This document shows positions 1 to 9,549 of a stretch of 11,860 bases of DNA, piece by piece. The notes beneath the pieces are model-generated. The model ran no database searches. It was not told the origin of the DNA and saw nothing but the letters and a program-made list of their open reading frames with translations. Both the position numbers and the translations under genes were made by a program. Every line of letters starts with the position of its first letter. Positions within the stretch are counted from its first letter, which is position 1. The DNA is from Gonium pectorale (taxonomy: Eukaryota; Chlorophyta; Chlorophyceae; Chlamydomonadales; Volvocaceae), in the NCBI GenBank assembly GCA_001584585.1, contig LSYV01000030.1, positions 897,854-909,713 on the forward strand, given 5' to 3'.

Positions 1-2
1 GC

Positions 3-860
3 CCTCCGCCGTCAGCCATCCACCACCCTCGCCGCCGCCGCCACCCGCCCCGCCGCCGCCACTTCCCTTGCCCCTCATCAGTCCTCCGCGGCCTCGGCCC
101 AACAGCTCGGGCGTCGTGTCGGCGCCGCCGGTTCCCCGACTGCCACCCTCCACCCGCCCACGCACGCCCCGGCCGCCGCCGGCCGCCGCTCGCCACCGCC
201 ACCGCTCGACTCCCGCACTCGCCGCCCCTTCGCCGGCCACCGCCGCCGCGCCGCTCCCCGCCACCGTCTCCATTGCCGCCGCCTCCACTCCCGTCCCCGT
301 CGCCGACGCCGGCGCCAGCCGACGCAGAGTCCAACGGTCCGCTCCTGCGCCTGAGCATCGCCCTGGAAGGGGTGGACCCAAAGTCACTCGACGCCGACGC
401 TGCTGCCAAGGATGCCGTTGCTGCCGCCATCGCCTCCATCGTCGCCGGTGGCGGCGACCCGCCGGCGGCAACCGTACCCAAGGACTCTCAGGTCTCGCCT
501 GACGGTCTGGCCGTCAAGGTCCTGTCGGTGTCGTCAGTATCGTCAGCTGACGGCGGCGCAGCCGTGGTCGCCATGCGTGTTTCGTCTTCCGCCGCCACCA
601 CCAGTGCCGTACAGCCCACGGCCGCCAGTGGCGGCGCCGCCGTCGAGGCGCAGGCCGCCGCCACCGCGGCGATGGCCGCCGCCGCCGCGCAGTCCGCGTT
701 CGACTCGCTGCAGTCCGCGACGCTGAGCCTGGGCCTGCAGCGGGCGCTGAGGGGCGGCAGGAGCGGCCTGCTGGCCAAGGCCAAGGTGCGCGCCATCTCG
801 GGGCAGATCAGGACGCAGCAGCAGACCGTGGCGCAGCGGCGGCGGCTCCGGGCGACGTGA
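3..860 (+). CDS. HRGP-like extracellular matrix protein, 3' part only (paralogue of the 8532-6014 gene)
   Basis: The reading frame is open from the window edge to a TGA at 858-860, so only the C-terminal part of the protein is here. A proline-rich stretch (SPPPSPLPPPPLPSPSPTPA near 250-320) leads into a small domain. That domain starts LRLSIALEGVD, runs through an Ala-rich predicted helix and a second strand pair (VKVLSVSS, VVAMRVSS), and ends in a helix (QSAFDSLQSATLSLGL) and a basic tail (RRRLRAT). The minus-strand paralogue has the same layout. The proline shaft and algal context suggest a secreted hydroxyproline-rich wall or matrix glycoprotein; this is inferred from composition, and I recognise no catalytic motif. 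In bases 1-190 the best Pro/Ser-rich frame is a different one (frame 2, PPPSPPPPPAPPPPLP), so the shaft seems to change frame near 190-230. The gene may therefore be broken there, contain an unrecognised intron, or carry an assembly indel. The domain from about 320 to 860 is the secure part. Confidence 0.7.
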   Translation, partial: PPPSAIHHPRRRRHPPRRRHFPCPSSVLRGLGPTARASCRRRRFPDCHPPPAHARPGRRRPPLATATARLPHSPPLRRPPPPRRSPPPSPLPPPPLPSPSPTPAPADAESNGPLLRLSIALEGVDPKSLDADAAAKDAVAAAIASIVAGGGDPPAATVPKDSQVSPDGLAVKVLSVSSVSSADGGAAVVAMRVSSSAATTSAVQPTAASGGAAVEAQAAATAAMAAAAAQSAFDSLQSATLSLGLQRALRGGRSGLLAKAKVRAISGQIRTQQQTVAQRRRLRAT

Positions 861-933
861 GGGCTCAACGCAGGCGTGGCGGGTATTTAGTACTGGTTAT
901 TGGCTCTGTTGAGGGCGGGCGCAGCGGCGGCGG
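679..933 (+). repeat. Inverted repeat, left arm (3' end and 3' flank of the first paralogue)
   Basis: This arm pairs with 5941-6195 in inverse orientation. Base by base I find three differences in 255: A784 against G (Lys to Arg), A810 against C (synonymous Arg), and A923 against G in the 3' flank. The arm covers the last 60 codons, the stop and 73 bases downstream. Just upstream of 679 the coding sequences are clearly diverged. Confidence 0.95.
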
Positions 934-1215
934 ATGCGTGGTTCGGCGGGCCTGTAGTTGGAGGCAGCATCGTCCGTGGACAGGGGCCGACCAGCGTGTG
1001 CCTTCGGCAACTGCAACGAGAAGCCGCAGCTGCCGCTCCTTTCGCTTGCCGCCGCTGTGGCGGGGGCTTCGGCGGCTGCGGGCCTGCGGCTGTGGCGGTC
1101 GCGGGGTGTTTCCCCGGTTCGCTTGCGGGCCTGCGTTCGCTGCGCGAGGGCATGAGAAGGAGCCGGGAGCCCGTACGGCGAGTGCGAAGCAGCGGGCAGC
1201 GGGTGGCTGATCCGC

Positions 1216-1235
1216 GCCCGCCCGCCCGCCCGCCC
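1216..1235. repeat. GCCC microsatellite
   Basis: Five consecutive GCCC units are followed by a broken one (TCCCGGG). It lies in non-coding sequence 3' of the first HRGP-like gene. Confidence 0.85.
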
Positions 1236-1765
1236 TCCCGGGCAACACCACACCGCCGCCAACCTGGACGCATGGCGCAACCTGGGCGACGGGCAGTGGT
1301 GCGACCTCATCCGTGGATCACGAGCCGGGCAGCGCGGCGCCTGGTCTCTTCGTCGGTTGCGGGCGCTGCGCGGCCCTGCTGACAGGAGGTCTGGGCCTGG
1401 CATTTTTGGGGGGCATGGGCGCATTTTTGGGACGAGGGGGATTGGCGGGACTGCGCAGCACACGCGCGCCCCGGGGGGTCGCTCAAGCAATCGAATCGGG
1501 GTCGATCAAGCAATCTTGAGCGGCTCGGCTTACAGCCTTCATATGCACCATCATTATCGTCGGCATCGTCATCGAGGACGCTGCCAGAGGCACCTCCAAA
1601 TCATCGTCAGCGTCATCTCATTGCGTCCCCTGTTGTCCGCATGTGTGGGCCGCCGCGCGCTTCGCGGCATGCGCGTGTGTGGCCGACACGGTCCCCTGGC
1701 CGCCTCCGCCAGCTGCGAAGCGGGCATCGTGTGTGTGGAGGGCGTTGGGCAGCACGCACGCGCAG

Positions 1766-1821
1766 GTGTGTGTATGTGTGTGTTGAAAAGGAAAACGCAT
1801 ACGCGTGTGTGTGTGTGTGTG
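1766..1821. repeat. Two GT dinucleotide tracts
   Basis: A broken GT tract at 1766-1784 and a purer one at 1805-1821 flank a short A-rich spacer. Further TGTATGTG follows. Alternating purine-pyrimidine tracts of this kind can adopt Z-DNA and are common in non-coding algal sequence. Confidence 0.9.
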
Positions 1822-3194
1822 GTTTTGTATGTGTTCTACATGCGCGACGGCGTGTTCAAACATGTCGAACTGCGAATGCGGACGCGCACTACAGCATGTT
1901 GTTTGCATGAGCAAGAGCAACCTGCGCAGGTAGGTGGGGGGGGAGCAGCAGCCGCCTCGCCAACCCACATGCCGTGTGTCGTGCCACACACGGCACAACA
2001 CCCCCAAGCCACGACCAAGGTTGTTTGTATGGGACGGCGGAGCTCGGGGTGGAGGCGGGTGGGGTGCCGGAGCTGTGCCCCCCCCCGCCCGCCCCGCTCT
2101 GGGAGCTTAGTGGTTTCCAGGCTCGTACGCATACGATGGACAAAGCTTGTCTACCGAATGGGCGAATGGGCCCAGACGCATACTGTACAGTACGGAATGT
2201 GTGGCAGGGTAACCTTCCGTACGACCTGACGGTTCTCTTCCATCACTGCGCGGCGAGCGCGCTGACGCAAACGGTGAACTGGGAACTGAAAATTGTTGTA
2301 CTGCAATGCCGTACATGGACGGCCCAGCCCTTTCATCCCCGTCGCCGGTTGCTCACACGGAGTGGGGCGGGGCGCGCATGTGCCAGGGGGGGGCATCCCC
2401 CTACATTCATTGATTCGTTAGCTGGAGCATCAAGCACGCGGTGGTTTGATGTGTTGGGAGCGGGCCGGACGACGGTTGGCCCGGCTCTGGAGCTCATGCG
2501 ACACGGCGGTCTTTTCCTGCTTTCACGCCAACTTGGGCGCGGGCGTTTCGACTGGTACACGGGCTGCCGTCACTTTTGCTCGTGTGCTGTGCTCGTGTGC
2601 TGTGCTGTACGGGCCACTTTTGGCCTGACCGCAGCGCAAGGTTACGGGTGCGGACCCAGAACCCATTGCAAACGGACTCGGCCAGAGAGCCTAGAGATAT
2701 TGGCGATGGAAGGGCGGAAATCTCTGCGATGGGTGTCAGCGACGGTTGATGGGCACTGGTTGCTGAATGTGCGTGGGCGCGCGCGGTCTTGCTTGGGCGC
2801 CCGGGCGGCGTGCAGCGGGGCCATGGCAGCGCGGGGAGGGTGGGGCTGCCCCGCCACTGTATATACTATCGAGCACTTAAACGCTAGCTTGCTTAAGGCA
2901 ATAAATCTGATTGAGACAATAAACAAATACGCTGCCCGATAAGCTTGCAGCGAGCCTTGGCCCGGGCTTGTGCTTGGTGGCAACGTACGGCAAGCGTTTT
3001 CCACACGCCTGCCTTACTGCGTGCTTCGCCTGGAGCAATATTTTTTTAATGTCGTCCATGCGGCAAGTGGGTTACGGAAGGGGTGGCAGCCCCTTTCGTG
3101 GATTGATGGGGCGCTTCACGGACGAGCACGGGGACGCAAGGTCCCGACGCCTCGCTAGCAACGGGTGTGGTCCGGTGGTGCCGCAGGTGGGTTC

Positions 3195-3199
3195 TGTAA
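3195..3199 (+). terminator. Candidate UGUAA polyadenylation signal, plus strand
   Basis: TGTAA is the usual poly(A) signal of chlamydomonadalean nuclear genes. This is the first plus-strand occurrence after the stop at 860, but using it would require a 3' UTR of about 2.3 kb. A 5-base motif occurs by chance, so support is weak. Confidence 0.3.
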
Positions 3200-3300
3200 C
3201 GAGACGTAAAGAGGCGAGTTCCCTGCGTTTGCCCAGTCGGCGCTGAGCTCGCACCCCTCCCCCGTACACATACGTATTTGGACGTGCGGGCTGTGAATAA

Positions 3301-3305
3301 GTTAC
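3301..3305 (-). terminator. Candidate UGUAA polyadenylation signal, minus strand
   Basis: TTACA on the plus strand is TGTAA on the minus strand. It is the first one downstream of the minus-strand gene's stop at 6014, implying a 3' UTR of about 2.7 kb. It faces the plus-strand motif about 100 bases away. Confidence 0.3.
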
Positions 3306-4533
3306 ACAGTAGCACACCCCGGGAGAACAGCTACTACAGGTACACGTCCAGCCACATGCGGAGGGTGGGGGTGATGGAGCCGAGAGCCCCTGATAGGCTG
3401 CGTCCAGCAACGGCCGCACAAATCCCCTGCAATAAATCCCCACGCAACGTAAACGCTCGCTAACCATACATACCGCGCACACCTGCGCGCACACCCACCC
3501 ACCCACAGACGCGCCCATCGGCGTCATGAATGTCACCGTCGCCCCCACGGACATGCCGATCCGTCGGCACTACACGGCGTAGTGTGGCGTTTGTCATCCC
3601 AGCGCGCAAAGGCCACCCCCGAGCACGAGCACGAGCTCGCGGGCGGCCAACGCACACGTAACATCATCGCAAGGCCCGGCGGTCCGTGCTCCATAGGTAA
3701 ACAGGTCCAAAGCGCGACCGAAAAACACCCACAAATCAGCAGGACGCACGGTTAAATGGAGTAAAAACATGCAAGGAAGGACTCGTGGAGATCATCTGCG
3801 AAACGACGATGATTCGCGCACAGCGCCACGTACCATGCCGTACCCGACAGATGGATCCTAGGCACTGTGGACACACCAACTGAGTCGACACCGGAGGCAG
3901 CAGCCAGCGGCGGAGGCAGCTGCAGTTCCCATCGGGACAGTCCCATCTCCCATGCGACGGCAACGCAGCAATCGACCACGCAGGGCCCCTGCCCCTGTCA
4001 AGGCAGCCGAAGCCAGACATCCCGCCGGCGCCCGCCTCCAGACGGAAGCCGGCGGGGCGTGCGTCACAGCGCCCTGCATGAAAAGACCCCTAACAGGAAA
4101 GGAGCGGCAACAGCGAGCGCTTGCGCTCTCGTGTGTGTTAAGATGCGCTAACAGCCGATGGCAGTGTGACAGGGGACAGACTGCGTGCCCAGTATCGCAT
4201 TGACCAGGGCCCGTCACGGCAGCCGCACATGCATCCCCAACTGTGTGGGACAACCACCCCCCGACGCCTCAGCCAATTTAAGCTTCCCCCGTGGGGATTT
4301 TACTTTGTAACAAGCCCTTATATGCCTTTTAAAACACCTTATTTCCGTCGTGCCGCAGACACTTAAATTTGAAGATACTAGGATACTAGCCTCGACCCAA
4401 GACCGCATACACATCGCCACAATCGTTCCTGGTGAGCCTTCAATTGCAAAGCCCCGCGAACGCACGTCGGTGGGGGCCGCGGAAGGGCCGAGCCAACGCG
4501 GCTCTCGCACGAATGCGAGGCGCGGTCCGGTCC

Positions 4534-4556
4534 GGGCGGGGCGGGGCGGGGAAGGG
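4534..4556 (+). other. G-quadruplex-type G tract
   Basis: Five G runs of three or four, separated by one or two bases (GGG C GGGG C GGGG C GGGG AA GGG), meet the usual G-quadruplex rule. A perfect 6-bp hairpin (CTCGCA, loop CGAA, TGCGAG) lies just upstream at 4504-4519. There is no evidence of function. Confidence 0.6.
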
Positions 4557-5228
4557 CGGCCGATCAAAGACCGCCGGCCCAGCCGCGCCCAGCCACGACC
4601 GCCGTCACCGGCGTGGTCAGGCTCTAGTATGACAGCCAGGCTCTGGTACAGTCCGCACGACGTGGCGCAGCGGGATGGGGATGCGGATGAGGATGCTCAT
4701 GCGGTTGCGCAGTATTCCATACGCTAGTCGCTACGCTCGCCATGCTGGCGGCCAAGAGGGCCACACACCACTACATCTGGCCCGCACGGCTATGTACAGT
4801 TCAAGACTGGCGGCCGGAAAGCATCGCCCGCCGAGGCGGGGCACGGCGCGCTCTCAGCCAGCGCAGCCGGCGAAGGAAAACCATAGCGGGTATTTGTGCC
4901 GGGAGGCGCCGACCCGCAGGCGCACCGCGAGCGCGCCCCCCACGTGGAGGCCGCCCTGCCCGCCGCAAGAGCGCCGATCTGCAGTGCGCCAGCTCACGCC
5001 CTGAAAGGCCTTGGCGGCGCCGACACGACGCGCATCCCGACCACACACACCGCAGCACATCGAACCGCAGCGGCGGCGGCTGGGGAGCACGCGTCCGGCG
5101 CGGCCGACGGTGATGCAGCGCCCAGCACCCCGCGGCGTGTTGCGCGGCCGGCCGGCGACCCCCCGCACAGACCCCCGCAAGCCGCGGCCGCTACGGACCC
5201 ACGGGCACCGCTTTTGCGGCCCCTGCGG

Positions 5229-5306
5229 CCAGGACACTTAGCAATACCATTTCTAATACGGCGCCCCGCCACCAGGACACTCAGCAGTACCATTTTAGTA
5301 CGGCGC
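5229..5306. repeat. Diverged direct repeat, two copies of about 36 bp
   Basis: Copies at 5229-5264 and 5272-5306 share CCAGGACACTYAGCARTACC and a closing TACGGCGC, about 32 of 36 positions, at a 43-bp period. Two shorter GCAGTAC echoes follow at 5311-5327. The bases are AT-richer than their surroundings. I do not recognise the family. Confidence 0.8.
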
Positions 5307-5940
5307 ACATGCAGTACAATGCAGTACGCAGCGGCGTCGCGCGGCCGCTTAGGCCCCCGTGCGGATGCGCATTATTATTGGTGCCCATGAATGCGGGGGC
5401 CATGCCGTAGGCCTTTCCGGCAGCATGGCTGCTGATCGCCCGACAAGGACTCCACCCACCGACCAGCAACCATGTCCATCTGAAGATCTATAGGAAGATC
5501 TAATGGGATCAAACGAAACAACTTCACTCTGCTTCATACCTCGCGTGTGCTTGCACAGGAAAAGCTCATAGTGGCATATGCCCTACAGCCCGCTACCCCC
5601 GCTGAGCCGCCCAAGACCAAATCCTGCCTAGCAGTGTTGACCATAAGGGGCGTCTGCCCTTGAACTTCAGATAAGCTGCTCTGGGATCCATAGCCCATCC
5701 TATGCACGTACACACGCGCACACGAACGGTTGAGTTTCCTGACTACACCGCACACCGCCAAATCAAATCTGTACTTGGCGATGCTGGGTGGTGGCCGCGT
5801 TTAATTGCCATGAGTATGGAGTTTTCAAGGACCGACGGAGCGCCTTCGCCTGGGCTCCCTAGCTTCCCACTAGCGCCTTAGCGCAGGATAAGCGTGTCTC
5901 GCTCGCCTCCAGCCACTGAAAGGCAGGCTCGCGAACGGCG

Positions 5941-6195
5941 CCGCCGCCGCCGCGCCCGCCCTCAACAGAGCCAATAACCAGTACTAAATACCCGCCACGC
6001 CTGCGTTGAGCCCTCACGTCGCCCGGAGCCGCCGCCGCTGCGCCACGGTCTGCTGCTGCGTCCGGATCTGCCCCGAGATGGCGCGCACCCTGGCCTTGGC
6101 CAGCAGGCCGCTCCTGCCGCCCCTCAGCGCCCGCTGCAGGCCCAGGCTCAGCGTCGCGGACTGCAGCGAGTCGAACGCGGACTGCGCGGCGGCGG
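5941..6195 (-). repeat. Inverted repeat, right arm (3' end and 3' flank of the second paralogue)
   Basis: This is the partner of 679-933, 252 of 255 bases identical on the opposite strand. It spans the C-terminal 60 codons of the minus-strand gene and 73 bases past its stop. No UGUAA polyadenylation motif lies inside the shared segment. Confidence 0.95.
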
Positions 6196-8532
6196 GGCTG
6201 GGCTGCGCGCCCTGCGCCGCAGACACCCGCATCGCCAGGACGACGGCGTCGCCATCGGCGGAGTTGAGGGCGGAGACGGAGAGCACCTTGACAGTGAGCA
6301 AGGCGGAGCCGCCGCCACCACCTGCGGCGGCGGATGCCGCTACGGCGGCGGCGACGGCCTCCTGGCCCGCGGCGTCGTCGTAGAGGGCCGACGGGTCCAC
6401 CCCCTCGAGTGCGATGCTCAGGCGGAACAGCCCGTTGCTGCCGGCGTCAGTCTGAGACGGCGCCGGAGACGGCGAGGGGGAGGGCTTGGCAGATGGCGAG
6501 GGCTTAGGGGAGGGCTTGGGAGACGGCGAGGGCAAGGGCGGCACCCGCGACGGCGGAAGGGCGATTTGCTGCTCGGGCGGGTAGGGCGGCACCGGGGGCG
6601 CCGTCTCAAAGCGCTGGGCGGGGCCCCGGGGCGGCCGCGGCGAGGGCGGGCGGGACGAGGCCGGAGGCGGAGGCGAGGCTTGAGGCGGCGGAGGGGGCGA
6701 GGGCGGAGGTGGAGGAGGGGGTGAGGGCGGAGGCGGAGGGGGCGAGGGCGAAGGCTTTGGCTCCGCGGTTGGCGAGGGTGAGGTCGAGGGCGGAGGCGGG
6801 GGTGGGGAAGCCGAGGCGGTCGAGGGCGGCTCGAGGGCGGCCTGTGGGGAGGAGGCAGTGTTCAATATCGTATAGGTTTGTGTTGGGAAGGGCCATGGCC
6901 ACATGGGGGCGCACAGGCAAGCGCAGGACGGGCTGCTTCGCTTGTGACCTGCTCCGATTGGGGCCATGCCCTGCGTGGAGAGCAGGCCTCTTGTGGCCCT
7001 GGCTGGGACGCACGTAGTGGGCTTTGGTCACCGTGTGTGTGCGCGGTGCCGCATCAGGCAGGTCCTCCAGCGGGGGGCGCGGCCAGCGGGATGGTGTGCC
7101 CCGCCGCTATCAGTCCTGGTCAGGCGACGAAGAGAGTCCTAAACACAACTACACAGACGATGGGGGGACGCCCAGAGCCGTAGCGCGGAGGTCGCACCCG
7201 CATCACCCCACCTTTGCGACCAGCCGAGTGGCGATCGTGAACGACGCCTGGGCGCCGTACCCCATGCCGTACAAGTCCAGCTTGGTGGGCGAGATCACGC
7301 CGTACACCAGCTCCAGGACCGGCACCTCGAGCACCAGGAGCGTGCGGCCGTTGCCAGACGTCTGTCGCGAGGGCGGGGGCGCGGCGGTTTGGCACGCAGG
7401 CGAGGGTCGGGAGTGAGTGGAAGGAGGGGTAGAGGCTCGAAGGCATTTTCAGCAGAGGAGCCCTGGGGCGCATACATCTCCCGACCGTTGAAAACTGTCG
7501 GAATTGGATTGAGGGGCGGGTGCCGAGGGGGGCAGAGGCGGCGTGTGGGGCGGACGCAGGCCGACCCACAGGCTTCACTACAGGCACCCCGACGCGGGCA
7601 GCACGTGCACGGCCAGAGGCGCGCAGGGTGGCAAGAGGTGGCGGTGGAAGCACACACGAGCGCGCCAACCGCCAACCGCTAACCGCCAGTCCCGTGCGCT
7701 GCCGTACCTGGAAGCTGAGCAGAATGGGCGCCACCCTGGCACCCCCGCGGATGCCGACGATCGAGTCCTTCCGCCGCCCGGTGATGCTGTTTTCAGTTGA
7801 CAGTTGTCCACTCGCGAAGGAGGAGTTCCACCTGTTGATGGGTGGCCGCAAATCCTTCGTAGGCAAAAGTGCTCTTCCCACCGGCTCAAGTGCCCCGACC
7901 AGAAGAGACACACGGTCGCTCCTCGGCAGCAAGACTCACCCAAAGGAGTAGTCCCACGTGTCACCGCCGGCTTCAAAATCATAAGAGTACGACGCGTCGA
8001 TGTCCGTGCTGCTGAGGCTTAGCGACAGATCTGCAATGTCCACATCGTTGACCGGCGTTGCGGGCTTGCCGGCCAGCTCGGTCCGGCCAATATGCTTCTG
8101 GGGGCTGGTGGATAAGGGCTGCCCGGGGCCTGTGGATATGTGGAAGCCACCCGCAGCGGCCAGCCAGCCGGCGTGGTCGTTGGCCACCGGGCAGGCCGCC
8201 AGGTCGCCATTCACCACGAGGAGCGAGCCAGAGAGCCGGCGGGTCACCGAGGAGTCAAAGGTGACGGGGGAGTCCACGGGGGCGTTATCCCAGATGGGCG
8301 ATATGAGGGCAAAATATGCCTTCAGGCTGAAGGTGTTTGCGGCAGCATCCAGGTCCATTGTGAGGCGGCATTCGGCATGGGCACCGAGGGGAAGCAGGGA
8401 TGCATAGAGGAGGAAAACCGCATGGAGGGGAAGAAGCGACCAGAGCCTTGGGGTGAAGGAGGGGCGGCGTTCTGCTGCAGACGCAGCACGCCCGTGCATG
8501 GTCAAAGGCGCCTCAGCCGGGCGCCTCGTCAT
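6014..8532 (-). CDS. Secreted HRGP-like matrix protein, four exons, about 549 aa
   Basis: Proposed exons on the minus strand are 8532-7940, 7786-7708, 7361-7212 and 6841-6014. Donors are GTGAGT, GTACGG and GTGGGG; acceptors are AACAG, GACAG and CACAG. Phases match at every junction (2, 0, 0), and introns are 153, 346 and 370 nt. Residues 1-53 hold a basic N-region and a hydrophobic core (LLPLHAVFLLYASLLPLG) ending AHA|E, a likely signal peptide; Met12 (8499) is an alternative start with good context. Residues 54-274 form a beta-strand-rich domain I do not recognise (motifs CRLTMDLDA, SYSYDFEAGG, LDLYGMGYGAQ). Residues 279-404 are a Pro/Ser shaft (PPSPPPPPPP, then SPKPSPSP). Residues 411-549 are the alpha/beta C-terminal domain and basic RRRLRAT tail shared with the gene at 3-860. 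The likely role is a structural glycoprotein of the cell wall or extracellular matrix, inferred from architecture. The weakest point is the third donor: if it is not used, the first three exons end at a TGA at 7207 (LVAKVG*) and exon 4 belongs to another transcript. Confidence 0.68.
6452..6829 (-). repeat. Proline/serine-rich shaft, low-complexity coding repeat
   Basis: This part of exon 4 encodes uninterrupted PPPSPPPP blocks, a less regular PPR/PPY segment, and then SPSPKPSPKPSP dipeptides. In plants and green algae such Ser-Pro motifs are targets for proline hydroxylation and arabinosylation, giving a rigid rod. The plus strand is correspondingly G-rich (GGCGGAGGNGGAGG), which may favour slippage and assembly errors. 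Confidence 0.8.
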
Positions 8533-9549
8533 GGATTCCTGGAGACCAGAGGGATATGTCGGCTTTGTCTGTACACAGCATGGAAAGGCCGGTAAGGAAG
8601 TAGGTCAGTGGACTGTGACGACAGAAAAGGTAGGGTGCTGGCAAAGTCTTTAATAGTTAAATGATGTCAATATGAGATGAACAGGGTTGTGTAAGGAGTG
8701 TCGTGGGGGCAAGCAGGCTGCCGAGAGAGCAGGTGGTCCAGCCAGTGTCGGGTGTGGGGCAATGGGTTGGAAGGAGCAGCGCGCATGTCACGCGAAGGTA
8801 ATTCTAGGCGCGGTAATACCACGCTCTGCTCGGCAGGCTTACTTGGGCTCCTTACAAATTGCCGAGAAGCACGCTCCAAGGTGCTGGTTGAAGCTTGCAA
8901 TGTGAGGTATAGCGAACGAGAAGCATAACTTAAGAACGAAGGAAATTGCCGGCCAAATTGGCTAAGGCGGTTAGCCTGCTCACTAGGCTAGACCCGAACG
9001 GAAACAGGCAGTTTAAGTATCGATACCCAGCCTTAACATATTCTGACTTGGTTGTGGTTCATGTGGAGGCCTTGCTACAGTGTTCCCGGTCCGGGGACGG
9101 GGGCCCGTACCGGCCTGGGGTCGGGCCAGGGACGCGTCCAGGGACCGCCGATAAACAACGCACCTGTGCCGGCAAGACACCCCGCTGAGCTATGAAACGG
9201 AACCCTAGATACGATATGTGTGCTGAGGCTCTTGCCCGAGGCCTGGGCCTTGTCCATGAGTTGTCATCGACCTTGACCAAGAGTGGAATCGCGATTTGGG
9301 GCCCCGGCCGGCTCAAATCGGGAAGAGCAGAAGCCCATGCACCGCCATTTGCAGGGATTTGTGCCTTGCGTGCTTGGCGCGGTTACGACAAACCCTCTGA
9401 GACTCAAATGCGTGCTGGCAGAAAGGCTAGGGCTGCTGTGCATACTAGACGCTTGGTTCCAGCCTCCGGCCGTAGCTCTGGCTGTCGGCTCTACCGCACT
9501 AGCAGCTCGCTCCTAGGATTTCCCACCAAGCACAAGCACCAAGCTCAAG
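8533..9549. promoter_or_regulatory. Spacer between divergent genes, presumed to hold both promoters
   Basis: The spacer separates the minus-strand HRGP-like gene (ATG at 8532) from the plus-strand small gene (ATG at 9550). A TATTAAAG at 8655-8648 on the minus strand, about 115 bases before the ATG, is a possible TATA-like element. TGTAA occurs at 8690-8694 (+) and 8856-8852 (-) with no matching gene. Nothing else is recognisable. Confidence 0.35.

Larger units (their letters stand above)
934..3194. other. Gene-free segment downstream of the first paralogue
   Basis: I find no coding sequence I can support. Open frames occur on both strands but are Arg/Cys/His-rich, have no recognisable domain and overlap each other. 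The segment holds a GCCC repeat near 1216-1235, GT tracts near 1766-1821, poly-G/poly-C runs, and an AT-richer patch at 2855-2940 with a TATATA and two CAATAAA strings. No UGUAA occurs on the plus strand between the stop at 860 and 3195, so much of this could be a long 3' UTR of the first gene. That is inference. Confidence 0.5.
3306..5940. other. Gene-free segment downstream of the second paralogue
   Basis: I see no supportable gene here. Short overlapping open frames on both strands have unlikely composition and no domain. The segment contains a CACCCA-rich tract near 3480-3505, a second plus-strand TGTAA at 4306-4310 beside AT-richer sequence, a G-tract at 4534-4556, a GGATG-rich tract at 4673-4700, and a direct repeat at 5229-5306. 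It could be 3' UTR, intergenic DNA or remnants of decayed elements; I cannot choose between these. Confidence 0.45.

Noticed and set aside
1357..2229. Plus-strand open frame of 290 residues
   Set aside because: It runs through GT microsatellites (VCVCV) and His/Arg-rich low complexity, and overlaps other open frames; not protein-like.
2899..2923. Two CAATAAA strings as poly(A) signals
   Set aside because: AAUAAA is not the usual signal in chlamydomonadalean nuclear genes, and the patch is simply AT-rich.
1974..2942. Plus-strand open frame of 322 residues
   Set aside because: It has no recognisable domain, mixed Cys/Arg/His-rich composition, crosses poly-C and poly-G runs and AT-rich sequence, and shows no coding bias. 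Such frames are expected by chance at this GC content.
4896..5390. Ala/Arg/Pro-rich plus-strand open frame, with overlapping minus-strand frames
   Set aside because: Several frames on both strands are open together, as GC-rich non-coding DNA gives. No domain, and it crosses the direct repeat at 5229-5306.
934..5940. The 5-kb spacer as a transposon bounded by terminal inverted repeats
   Set aside because: The inverted arms are gene 3' ends, not element termini. I found no transposase or reverse transcriptase domain and no target-site duplication.
6014..6967. Single unspliced minus-strand frame of 317 residues starting at 6967
   Set aside because: The N-terminal 42 residues read through a pyrimidine-rich tract and CACAG acceptor at 6842, have non-coding composition, and do not match the shaft. 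Splicing from 7212 into 6841 keeps the phase and adds a signal peptide.
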